NCBI GenBank assembly: GCA_016271365.2
Contig: JADMNL010000028.1
Location: 94,581,501-94,645,500 of the forward strand
DNA: 64,000 nt
Reading direction: 5' to 3'
Source of the DNA: Neoceratodus forsteri
Taxonomy: Eukaryota; Chordata; Ceratodontiformes; Ceratodontidae
Shown here: positions 32,456 through 42,289 of the stretch, in pieces
Position numbering within the stretch: position 1 is the first letter of the stretch
Layout of the letters: each line of letters opens with the position of its first letter
The notes under the pieces: generated by a model
What the model was told of the DNA's origin: nothing
Databases searched by the model: none
Seen by the model: only the letters and a program-made list of their open reading frames with translations
Made by a program: the position numbers and the translations under genes

Positions 32456-33373
32456 TCAACCAGCATGGTTTCCTTGCTCTGCTCCTCTTACTCTGTGTCT
32501 TGGTGCAGGCTTCGTTGCCTCTATAATCCCGTTAATAAAAATATCCCATTTCTGCTCTGCATCCATCTCCTGCCTTATGCCCTTCAGTTTCCCTTTCAGT
32601 ACTTCCCGCATCCTCCAAAAGTCCGCCCCCCTGAAGTTTATCACCCGGGTTACTGATTTCTCTGGCTCCCTGCACATCGTGATATTAAACCACACTGTTT
32701 GGTGATAGCTGTCGGCTAGTAGGTCCTCCACCCTTATTTCCCTTACTGCCTCCCCATTCAACAATACCAGATCTAAAGTGTTCTTTAGCCTAGTAGGTAC
32801 ACTGACCAACTGCGTCAGGAGACTCTCCTGGATCATGTCCAGGAGCACTTGCTCCCTAGCACTGGAGGTGACCGGAATGCTCCAGTCAATCCCCGGCAAG
32901 TTGAAATCCCCTACAATAACCACCTTCCCTTATCTACATACCTTTCTGATTTGTCCCACTAATTCCCTGTTAAGCTCCTCAGACTAGAATGGTGGCCTGT
33001 ATACCACCCCAGACCTTAGTTTCCTACCCCTTAAGTCTAGGAGCTGCAGCCAGATTGCCTTGGTTCTCTTTTCCTCCCCCTCGTCCCTTGTGCATTTGAT
33101 CCCGTCCCTCACATAGACTGCCACCTCATCCCCCTCTTTATGGTCCTTCCTGTATAATTTGTACTCTGGGATTGCCAGATCCGTGTCCCAGTGCTCAGTT
33201 GCCCACGTTTCCATGACTACTGCAATATCCACCCTCCCCACTGCCAAGAGTGCCTGTAGCTCAGCTGATTTGTTGCCTAAGCTTCTCGCATTCAGTGAGA
33301 CCACCCTCCATCCTGCCCCCTTTCCTTCATCGCCCTCCATCTCCTCCCTTCTACTCCTTCCCTTTTTGGCCAC
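32456..33373 (-). pseudogene. CR1 endonuclease (copy G)
   Basis: First frame: WRVVSLNARSLGNKSAELQA, DIAVVMETWATEHWDTDLAI and SGVVYRPPF. Second frame: MVIVGDFNLPGIDWSIPVTS, VPTRLKNTLDLVLLNGEAVR and LADSYHQTVWFNI. The ETW and GDFN motifs are intact. The SDH box reads SYH, with the Asp replaced by Tyr; copy C has FH at the same place. One frameshift at about 32950 separates the two frames. Confidence 0.8.
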
Positions 33374-33480
33374 CCCAAGTCCTTCCCTGCTAGCCTGGGG
33401 GTCCGGCTATGACTCCACTATCGGATCCCTGACTACCTGCTCTCCACTTGCCACCCCCATATCTAGTTTGAATATGAAGA

Positions 33481-34517
33481 CCTAAGGGCCAAATTTGGTC
33501 TCTGTCAACATGATTGCTAGAGAAAATTTCAGCTCAGTTCCCTACTTTCTCCTCTCCTCAAATGTTATCACGCACTTCCCAGCAAAAAAAAAAACCTCCC
33601 TATCCCTAAAAAATGCATTGATAACCTGAAGGGTTGGGCAGAGTTAATCTACTGGTTCCTCGGGGATGCCAGTCCCAACCCAACCAACAGATGTAGATAA
33701 AATGGGCAACTGAACTGCAAATCTTGTTCTCAGAAAACTAATGGAGAAAATGTTGGTACAAAGCCCATGTGGCTTGTTGACACATTAAGGCACAACTGAT
33801 TCTACCCAAACTTCTCCACCGATGGTATAAAACCCTTCAGAGACTTAATGGCCATGGGCCTATTACCACACAACAAATGCCGGAGGTGTGATTCATGGAC
33901 AGGGTCACTATCACACATTCTTTGGAGCTACCCCTGGTTCACCCCTTTTGGACTCAGGTCCTCCAATACTGTGATACAGTCTTGTGCAGCTACCTGTAAC
34001 TAGATGCCCCCTTGGTTCCACAGAGTATCACTTCTACCACCCTGCACCAGGCAGACCCCAAAGTATGGTGGGCTCTATCAGTCACTCTAGTTGCCAAGCG
34101 ATTACTGCTCTGATGGTGGAGATCTAAAGATATCGCTACATTCAGTGAATGACTACAAGTTGTGGGCCAACTGTCTCACCAGGCCTTGCATAAACTCCAT
34201 GAATATAATGAGGCTTGCGCACCCTGTTTTTCATACATGTCCCAAAACTAGTCAAGTTCCTGTCCAGTAAGATCTAAAGACTAGCTTTTAGAGACAGAAA
34301 CCCTAGGAACCCACGAGTAACCTCACTGTTGTAGAGGGCAGCACTGGTGTCATACTGTCAGAATGTAATCTACACTATTTGTTTGTTTTTTATTCCTATA
34401 TTCACTCTTCTTTATGGCCAAACTGTATTTTCTGGCTCTGTTTACGGTATCTTTGTTGTTGTTCTGTGTTGTTTTGGTTGTGTGTTTTTGGAAAAAGTCA
34501 ATAAAGTATTTAACGTT
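33481..34517 (+). pseudogene. L1 ORF2 C-terminus and 3' end
   Basis: Plus-strand frames give DLRAKFGLCQHDC, a run resembling the L1 cysteine-histidine region (CRRCDSWTGSLSHILWSYPW around 33880) and then a 3' UTR. AATAAAG at 34500-34506 and AAAAAA at 34518 mark the polyadenylated end. Heavily decayed. Confidence 0.65.
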
Positions 34518-34533
34518 AAAAAACAGTGAAATG
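34518..34533. repeat. target site duplication, right flank of the L1-clade LINE
   Basis: AAAAAACAGTGAAATG, identical to 14779-14794. It follows AATAAAGTATTTAACGTT. Together the two copies fix the LINE ends 19.7 kb apart. Confidence 0.85.
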
Positions 34534-35028
34534 TACCCATGGTGGAATATAATTCCCATCAAGTCAATGATATTAAAATGCCCAATTTATGAGATTGCTA
34601 GGAAACATTGGATTACACCTCTACTAGACACACAGTCAAATTGCACATAAAATGAACTTGTTGATAAAACTATTACCTTCTGGTAAGCAAAGCAAGATTT
34701 TTGGTATAGCTTCTTATGCATTCTTGGCAGGAAAAGAATGCAGATGGAAAAAAAATATATAAATCAACCATTTCTAATGCACTTACCAGGATGTATTGTA
34801 TGTGTTACTATATAGGCACAGATTTTACTCTAACATTTTGTCAATGCTTGTAACTGTTTTTGAATGGCAAAAGTCTTATGGCAGTGCTGAATAAACTGTG
34901 AACCTGAACCTATAAACTCTGATCTTTTGTTTGCTGGTTACTGCTGTCCTCCCAGAGAAAAGTACAGTCACGGAGGACTGTACTCAGTTCCAAGAGAACA
35001 CTTAGATCAGCAAACACCTGATCTGAGC

Positions 35029-35278
35029 TTATAAAACCTTTAGCCTGCACTGTAGGCTACTGCATCTTCCACTGCTGCAGCCCTGCTCTGATGTCAGCCG
35101 CAGGGGATTCTGGGATTTCTGGTTTTAGCAAATGTTAGCTTGGAAGACCACAGAATTGGTCTGTTACAATCTATTGTACTGCAGTAAACAGTAAGTTAAA
35201 AAAATACATGTGTTTGCACACAAAGAACAAATTGTCCCACACATGGGTGTAGGGCTCTTAGTGCTGACTGTTCCCCTT
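35029..35278 (-). repeat. right terminal inverted repeat of the TTAA-site DNA element
   Basis: Reverse complement of 14317-14570. TTAA lies at 35279-35282, giving reversed AAGGGGAACAGTCAGCACTA. Shared blocks include GGATTCTGGGATTTCTGGTT and AGCCCTGCTCTGATGTCAGC. Between the end of the L1 (34534) and this repeat lie about 500 bases of element body without a recognisable gene. Without the L1 the element is about 1.2 kb, too short for an intact transposase, so it is non-autonomous. Confidence 0.7.
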
Positions 35279-35484
35279 TTAAAATTCCTCAGCAAAACAG
35301 TAGTAAGTTTAATAAAAAAGCAATGTAAGCACAAGATTTTAAACTTTCCCCTTTCACTAGCCATCAGATTCATTACTTTCTTGGCTATGTGTAGTAAACA
35401 CATTTTTTGCATTACTGTCCTGGCTGTTCTTCGCTGACCTGTTCTTTGATTGTGTTATAGGGGAAGGGCTGTAAATCAACTTAC

Positions 35485-35643
35485 CCCAAACTTCTCGTAC
35501 TGAACCAAGAGATTTCTGGACCTTTCCATGGCAGTTGCCTCCGTATCTTTAATATCCTGCACCAGTTTCATATTTGCATTCAGAAGAACAGTGCTTTGTT
35601 TTTCACATGCAGCTATCGCCTGCCTTTTTGACTTTATCAAGAA
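35485..35643 (-). CDS. putative internal exon of a host gene (53 codons)
   Basis: On the minus strand an acceptor (TTTTCTTTCAG) precedes 159 bases and a consensus donor (GTAAGT) follows. Only one of the three frames is open, and it spans the whole exon in phase 0 at both ends. The peptide starts FLIKSKRQAIAACEKQSTVL and ends ERSRNLLVQYEKFG. It is rich in K, E, Q, L and A with helix-favouring spacing, so a coiled coil is likely. It matches none of the transposon proteins in the window. I do not recognise the gene. Neighbouring introns are full of transposons: the TTAA-site element begins about 200 bases downstream. Codon-based conservation would be the test; a chance open exon is possible but unlikely given both splice signals. 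Confidence 0.6.
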
Positions 35644-37240
35644 CTGAAAGAAAAGGTAATGCCTTCAGAAAATACTTTTTCATGTATCTATGTGCAAACA
35701 AATAGGGCCAAATGTCCCTGAATGATAACATAGTCTGACTAAGCAAAAGTAAGGAATAACGTGACGTGATGTGTGACTATATGGGTGCATGCCTTAGGTG
35801 GTTGTTAGGCCTGAAGTATAGCCGAGTGTCAAAACCACCCAAGAAATCCATTAGTCTCTTACAAGTGCACATCCTGGAGTTTGTTATCCCACTTCTAAAA
35901 TGGGCTTCTATTTGTTAAACAATACGTAGTTCAGGTGAGGTGTGCTGTTGTCAGAAAATAATCAAAGGTCATGTGATGTATCTTGACCAGTTAAGTTACA
36001 GAATGTTCATGGCCCATTTTATAATATGTATTAAAGAAGGGGTCTGGCGACCAGTGGAAAAAAAAAATCACCACAGTTGACATGAACAGAACTCAGTAGC
36101 ATTACAGCCCAAAAGAAACTCAAATTTTAAGCCATTCCATTCTTTATTACTAGGGGCACTTCAATGAAAACAAGAGCTTAGCCCCTTACAATAAATCCAC
36201 TGCTGAGGCTTACTTTCAGGAGCTGTAATCACGATGCCCTGCATGCATGGTGCCAGCTATTTCTAACATATGACAGGGATGGAAAAACCAGAAGATCAGG
36301 AGTTAAGATTTTCAAAGCCCCTGAAATTTGCATGGCTGTGGGGAAAAAACTTGCACAAGTGGGTCTCCACTTGCAGGGCCACAGTTTTTCCCTCAGCCAC
36401 CATATTTTCAAAGGTTGAGCCTGTTTATGACTGGCTACACAATTTATGGCAGCTTGCAGCTGGGTTTTTATTTAGCGCAGCTGCACTGAACTGTTACGCA
36501 CAGTGGGACCAGGCATGACATACCCCATAGCTGCGCCTGCTGAAGATATGAATCTCCACAGGTGCGGTTTTGTGACACAGCGGTGGCTGCAGGTTGGGAC
36601 TTGGTCCTTGTTGGTCTGAAAATCCAGCCCCAGGGCTACAGCTGAATAATATGTCTAATTTACTGTACAAGTGAATGGTAAGGTAGGAAAAAAGATCTAG
36701 TTTCTGTTTAGATTTGTATATTAATAATGAACGAATTGGGATGAAATTGAAATTCCTGGGAATTTACTAATACTAGTTTTAGTGGGCACTGTTCCCCTAG
36801 TTATAGAAACAAATCTGTTGTTAGAGCATGGGGGGGGGGGCATGACCACAGCGCAGTTTCATTTTGCATTCAAAATTCCAAAATTAGCATAAAGTTTGAT
36901 CTCTGGAGAATCCCACTCTGGTAGGACGATGCACTTTTGTGAGCATCATTGATGGATTTCTGTTGTCTGAATTGAAATTCTCTGGAATAGAATGTAACTG
37001 AGTTCTGCTTACTGTAGTTTTTGTCAATAAAATGTTATTGAAGAAACATAACTAGTACAATGCATTGAGCACAATAACAAGGTGTAATCAGCCATAAAAC
37101 GTTACTGAATGTAATGAACATAGGTTTACAATACTGAAAATACTATCCGTTATAAAACTTTGAATCTATACTAATAAAGTGACTCTACAATAATGAACAG
37201 TTATATAGATAAAGAAATAAATAACCCATTTTCCCTTTTT
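35644..37240. other. low-repeat intronic or intergenic DNA
   Basis: No convincing gene on either strand. A GC-richer part at 36180-36620 has an acceptor-donor pair on the minus strand (36214-36335), but all three frames have stops. The rest is A/T-rich. This could be the intron upstream of the exon at 35485. Confidence 0.4.
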
Positions 37241-37354
37241 TCAACAGGATAAAGTGCTGTATAGGGACGAGAAAGAAGCCCCGAGGAGTGCATTATCAAC
37301 TGTAATTTTTTTGTTGGTGACCAGAGATATGGAAGGCCACCGATTTAATCATTT

Positions 37355-37510
37355 CTGAGTATGTTAAGTCACATAGCAAAAGCACATGTCATCTCCTAGG
37401 TAGAAAGCAACAGCACAGCAGATCTGTGCAAGGCTGCAACATGGTCACCTTGTCACATGTTTACCAAACACTAATTACAGAATGGACATCCCCAGTTCTT
37501 CTGACCCAGT
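37355..37510 (+). pseudogene. decayed DIRS-like tyrosine recombinase C-terminus
   Basis: One plus-strand frame reads SHIAKAHVIS, a stop, then VESNSTADLCKAATWSPCHM and FTKH followed by a stop. It parallels the recombinase tail of DIRS copies A and B (AHSTRGTAAS...ICQAATWKTVHTFTKHY). The H-x-x-R arginine is Lys here and the catalytic Tyr codon is a stop (TAA). The SNS-ADLCKAATW form suggests a different DIRS subgroup from copies A and B. Short, single fragment. Confidence 0.55.
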
Positions 37511-37879
37511 CTCCGAATGTATAATGCTACAGTTGGTAACTCAGCCATGACCACCAGGAAGAAATGTTTTTACCGTGGGAGCACTGCTTGTGACATCCCA
37601 CAGGTGAGAACTTCACATTTATCCAGTTGGTGAAAAAAAAAAGGGAAAATGTATCCACACTCACATGCTCTTGGTGACTTCTGATGTATTACTGCAGTTA
37701 CCACCTAAGGGGTGGCAAGGCTTCTGAATAGCTTACTAATATATTTCAGAGTAAATGTGAGAAATTTCAAAACTAATTTTAAATTCATAGATAACATTTT
37801 GCTTTCATTTTATTCTTTTGGTATCCAAGTTTGTTTAAATATAATATTCAGACACATTTCAATGATATTTTATTTTCTG

Positions 37880-38150
37880 TTTTTATATCCCATCGATGTA
37901 CCATACATTATATTCTATAGTGTATGGTACCATTTATGTTAAAAAAAAAAAAAAGAAAGTTCCTTACCGTAGTTTTTTTTTTTTTTTTTATATAAATGTC
38001 ACTGCCACTCTGCTCTCCCCGCCGCAGCTGTTTCAAAGCCGTCCGATCCAGTGGCGTGCATGCCCAGACTGTTCCTCGTTATTAAACCATCGATGTGATG
38101 TACCATCGATGGGTTAACATCTTGACGTCGCATCGATGGTAAAACATTGT
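37880..38150. repeat. palindrome-rich segment with ATCGATGG motifs
   Basis: Contains GTACCATACATTATATTCT, its near complement ATAGTGTATGGTACC (37895-37931), an A14 run at 37941-37954, a T17 run at 37973-37989, and three ATCGATG sites at 38088-38141 including CCATCGATGTGATGTACCAT. The layout suggests a small hairpin-forming DNA transposon or two nested ones. Ends and target duplication could not be fixed. Confidence 0.4.
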
Positions 38151-38159
38151 TATAAAAAG

Positions 38160-39560
38160 GTAGCATTCTACCTATGACAAAGTTCTAACATACATTATAG
38201 GTCTTTAATTGAGGACGCCATGTTCTGCACTGGGTGTTGCAATCTAAAGATTCTGTTTCATATTTTCCCCTTTTCAGTGATAGAATAATATACATGGGTC
38301 AGGATTCTAAATGTACAGGGATAGTTTATATTTATATTGATATATTTATGTTTATGATCCGTTTATTTCAAAAGTTACATACTGAGCTGGTAGCTTGTTT
38401 CCAGATGCGTCTTGGGGTAGGGGAAGGAGGGACTACAGTTCAAAACAGAAAATACTAACAGGTGCAGTTAAAATAAATAAAGTATAGAACAGTAACTACT
38501 GAAACAGGTACAATTACATGACCGCAAAGAACAGTTCAACAGAATGGAATACACAGCAACTAAGCTGTAGCCTAGTGGACAGTCACGGCACAGCCATAGA
38601 GCTGCATGTACCGCATGAGGGAGGCTGGGGAGGTCACGGACATCTGCAGGATTGAGTAGAGAAATCACAGATTTTTTTTTTCCATTCTCTGTTTATGCTC
38701 ACCCTGTACTCTACTGCCCGAACTCCCTCTAGAATCCCCAAGGTGCCATGGGTCTGCTGGACCCTTCCCGCATCAGCTGCCTACCTCCATGCTGCCTCAG
38801 CTGTACCCCCAGATGGGGTGGAGGCGATATACCTCTCAGACTGCTTGTCTTTGTCAGGCAGCAAGCAGAGCAGGCTAGGAATGATCATCTTTGATTCACT
38901 GGTGGCTGTCATCCTTCAGGTAGCAGGGCCGTCTTTTTCCACCATTACGCCCCTTCTCCTCAAACATAGATGCACTACGGAGGTCCTAGTCGCGTATGCG
39001 CACAGAGCTTGTTGCGTGCCAAAGCCTGGCCTGTGTCTGTCCCTCCCATGACACCTTAGACTGCATAGCCACTTGTGTTTACCCAGATGCAGTATTCCAG
39101 CAAGAACAGCAACCCAACCTCCAGGGACAAGGACAGCGTCCTCTGGGATGCTCAGTCCTCCTCCCTCCAGCTGTCTCCTAATGACCCAGGCTTGTTTCTG
39201 AATCTAGGACACCAGCGTTGCCAGCAGTAGTGCTACTGCCACACTGATGGGCTGGCCCATGGAGGAGGGTTTTAAGAGTACAGAGGAAGGAGGCAGAGCG
39301 AATAACAGGAGGCACAGAAGACTCCAGTTTAGCAAATCTGAACAAGAAAGCAGCTTTACCTACAGAGAATTTTTCAAGAGGAAGGGAGCTAAGGCGAGAG
39401 TCAAAGTTGCAAAGGGAGTACATGGGGGCAGAGGGACAAGAGAGGAGGGAGCTACAGTAAGTGGAGAGGGACCCAAACCAGAATTTGGAGAAAAAGGAAG
39501 CACAGTGGCAGAGGAGCAAGAGATCAAGGGAGGGGAGAGAAAGGGCAGGAAAGAGTAGTG
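38160..39560. other. no recognised gene; mixed non-coding DNA
   Basis: No recognisable protein, RNA gene or repeat family. 38690-39180 is pyrimidine-rich and moderately GC-rich. 39250-39550 is purine-rich and open on the plus strand, probably by composition. The second LTR begins at 39565. Confidence 0.4.
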
Positions 39561-39564
39561 GGTA

Positions 39565-41543
39565 TGTAACCCCCTACAAATGGGGGGTCCCAAAAGTCCT
39601 CCTTGGGTGTGCCTAAATGCCCACTGCCAGGCTGGTATCCTGTGTCTTAGCGCTTTAAAAGTGTTTGTGTTAGAGTGCCTTAATGCCTCTGTGCTCTGTC
39701 CCTTTAAGAGCTGCCAGTAACATGGTGCCTATTTAATCTGGGAGGGAGCTGAGCGTTTCTATGCTCGAGTCCACCTGGGCTGCCAGATAATCGCTCCATT
39801 CTGCCATTGCTATTTGTGCAGAGAGAGCTCTGTTAGAAGCTGTACTTATTTGCTATCTATTAGAGTAGTAATGATATTGTAGTTCGTCTAACCTGCCTTC
39901 TTTGCAGCATGGACAGTTCTGTTTATCACCACCACCTTGGTCCTGGACTGCCAGAATGGGCTAATCAGTTACTTTGGGGGCCCTAAAATGGAGTCTGTCC
40001 CCAGGGGTCTTGTGGGAGGAATTTCTGTAGGAATTGTAGTTTTGAGACTTTGGCACATAAATGCACCTGGAGGGGGAGCCCTTGCTTTGACAGACTGATG
40101 GATCAACCAACCAGAACCTTTTGGACTGAAGGGAAATTTCTCAAATTGACTGCTGCAGTCCGTCAGTCTGGAGTTAGAGTTTGTAAAGTAAACAGCTTGA
40201 GTGATTTGAGCAGCAGCTCCTGTGTAGTTCACACGAGAGAACTGTGGAAGAGCCGAGTTTTGGCCTGGCTGTCTGCTGTCCCTTGTGAGGGAGTGCTTCA
40301 AAGTTGTCAGAGAGACTTAAGCCACTGAATTGGTGACCAGGCTTGAAACCTGAAGAAGACCAAAGATTTGCTGAACGTGATCCGCCTGTCGGAACCTTCA
40401 TTTACCGTTAAACTCCCAGTTTTGCGCAGAAACTCTGTGATTACGGCCGGACTGTCATTTGCCTGGTATAGCGGTAACTGCTTTACTATAAATGTGCTGT
40501 GTGCTGCTAGTGGCAATTTGGTTGCCCACTGTGTGTTTAACTGTACCTTGCTTGCTGGAGGCTGTATCCAGCTTTCTCAAACTCACATCCGAACTATTCC
40601 TCGGTCTGAGCCTCATCACACTGGCCCAGCCACATTACTACGACACAAGAGAAAACCATCGTCGAGAGACCTGCCTGGGGATCAGCCCCTGCTCAACGCC
40701 TTGAACAGGAACGACGCTTCGGTGATTCATGTGTTCCCTGCTTCTCCTGGCACTCCAGCTCATCAACCTGCAGTCCCAATTTCATCCCTCCTATGTCCTG
40801 TACTGGGTACCATGAGTAAACACCAGGGTAGCTCCCTGCAACATCAGCTAAATCAAAAGTGTTGTCATCTAATTCACTTGCTGTTTTCTAGTCACGAACT
40901 GAGCCATCCAGCTCCGGATTACAAATTGTGTGTGGTTGTGCATGTTTCTTTCTTCCATCACAGGGCCCCAACCAGCTGCAATGCCGGCCTACCCCGAGCA
41001 ACATTCTAGGCTAGCCCACCTTACTTCCACCTGGGTACCAGAGTGTGTGACTGTGTAGGGACTCCGAAGTGCATGCACGACTGGCTGATTGATTTAGCCA
41101 TTAAGCCAATCAACCTGATTACGCCCCTTCTTTGTTCAATTCCCCTGAATAAATCAGATCTAACTCTTTTTGCATTTAATCTGACTGTGGTTCCAATTTG
41201 TACTCAAAGCACCGTACTGTTGTTTGCTGTGCCTAACCTTGTTTTACAGAGGGTCCCTAGGGTCGAACTGGCGGAACCAGCCCTGGTGGTAAGTGCAAAC
41301 AGCGTGGGGATTTGTATGCTGAATAGGGGCTACTGTGAAAGTGTTTGTTGCATATTGTCTAGGCCACTAGAGGGGAAAAGGGGGGTTACAATGTCACGGA
41401 GGGCTGTACCCAGGTTAGCCTTGCCACTAACAGCCCTGTATTCCGGGTGGAGGCACCCGTTTCAGTACCCAGGCCCCTTAACCTGCGACTAGCCATGCAG
41501 GCAGGGGTAGTAGCCCTTGGGATAACGCCACCTAGGGGTTACA
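39565..41543 (+). mobile_element. solo LTR-like element, copy 2 (1979 bp)
   Basis: TGTAACCCCCTACAAATGG at the start and CACCTAGGGGTTACA at the end match copy 1 at 27970-29579. Flanks are GGTA and GATA, a near 4-bp duplication. Shared internal landmarks are TCCCTTTAAGAGCTG near the left, the TGAATAAATCAGA polyadenylation region near 41146, a conserved acceptor and donor pair (41249 and 41289), and GGCAGGGGTAGTAGCCC near the end. About 370 bases around 40560-40930 appear to be absent from copy 1. The longest open frame (40368-41009) is not kept in copy 1. Confidence 0.7.
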
Positions 41544-41547
41544 GATA

Positions 41548-42289
41548 CAAAGGGGGCAGTTCAGAGCAAATCAGTAGAAGGAGGGAAAGAGGTTTCCAGG
41601 CTGGCAGGGTTGGATTTAGGAGCAGCACTATACAGTGTCGCCATAGTCGGAGATAGGGAGGATTGTCTTTGAGATGGTTTCTCTGCAGGCAAGATTCTGA
41701 TCGTCAACACATCAGAATACAAAGAGATACTGATGGTGAACTGTAAAAGCATGTTCTATATAACGTGAACCAATTATGGGGAAATTACAGTTTAGAAAAA
41801 GAGTCTGACATGTTAATTATTTTACATGTTCCTTGAAGTAGTAATCGTGCATAATACAGTGAAACATTCTACCTATAACTTGTTATCCTATTTTACGTTG
41901 CCCTTTTCTCCTGTATTGTAAGATGACCTGTTCTTCATTTTGAGTCTGCTCTAGCATTTGTTTAGATTGGCAATTACTGTATTACAAGGTGTGCTCCTTT
42001 TGATGTGGCTTTTATCTGGACTGTCCTCCTCACACCCACTACTACTCCCTATACTCCTCCCTCTCCCTCCCCTCCCTTGATGCCAGGCAGCTCGCCCACT
42101 GTGCCTCCTTCATACCTGAATTCTGGTTCAACTCCCCCCCCCCACATTACCTCTCCTCTAATTCCCCTAACAACTCATACTCACTCCTCAACATGGACTC
42201 TCATTCTCGTTCCCTCTCCCCCTAAGAAATCTATGCTGGCCAAGCTGCTTTCTCCTATCAGTTTCCTCAGCTCTGGTCCTCGCTCCCCC
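41548..42289. other. non-coding DNA before CR1 copy C
   Basis: 41548-42000 shows nothing recognisable. 42030-42290 is strongly pyrimidine-rich with an open but low-complexity plus frame (proline, serine and threonine rich), which could be the ORF1-like part of a LINE or simple composition. Confidence 0.4.

Larger units (their letters stand above)
29791..33480 (-). mobile_element. CR1-type LINE (copy G), minus strand, inside L1
   Basis: The 3' end is at the left: reversed, TGCTGGCAAACTTGTATGTT precedes L1 sequence. It carries an endonuclease (32456-33373), RT (31250-32158) and the C-terminal segment (29800-30360). A solo LTR is inserted between LYRSL and HLEYC. It belongs to a second CR1 subfamily, shared with the copies at 42290 and 52405, that has a different 3' end from copies A and B. 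The 5' edge at about 33480 is where L1 sequence resumes (DLRAKFGL). Confidence 0.8.
14795..34517 (+). mobile_element. L1-clade LINE, near full length, carrying nested insertions
   Basis: The two ends are defined by a 16-bp target duplication. The element starts with a G-run, has ORF1 (coiled coil plus RNA-binding domain), an L1-type endonuclease, RT and a C-terminal domain, and ends with AATAAAG and a short A-tail. Inserted within it are a CR1 at about 15301-22452, a TTAA MITE at 26610-27113, an LTR at 27970-29579 and a minus-strand CR1 at about 29791-33480. Without them it would be about 6.2 kb, the normal length for L1. All frames are damaged. Confidence 0.85.

Noticed and set aside
34347..34529. 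60-codon hydrophobic open frame resembling a membrane peptide
   Set aside because: It is the T-rich 3' UTR of the L1 element and runs into its polyadenylation signal.
36214..36335. Minus-strand segment with GTTTTTTCCCCACAG acceptor and GTAAGC donor
   Set aside because: All three frames contain stops, so it is not a coding internal exon; the splice-like ends may be chance.
37248..37301. Possible 54-base plus-strand exon (TTTTTTCAACAG acceptor, 18 open codons, GTAATT donor)
   Set aside because: Weak donor, very short, opposite strand to the better exon at 35485, and close to a recombinase relic.
39247..39558. 103-codon open frame rich in K, R, E and G
   Set aside because: Purine-rich composition explains the openness; no domain, no splice context.
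40368..41009. 213-codon open frame on the plus strand
   Set aside because: It lies inside the second LTR and is not kept in the first LTR copy; no recognisable domain.
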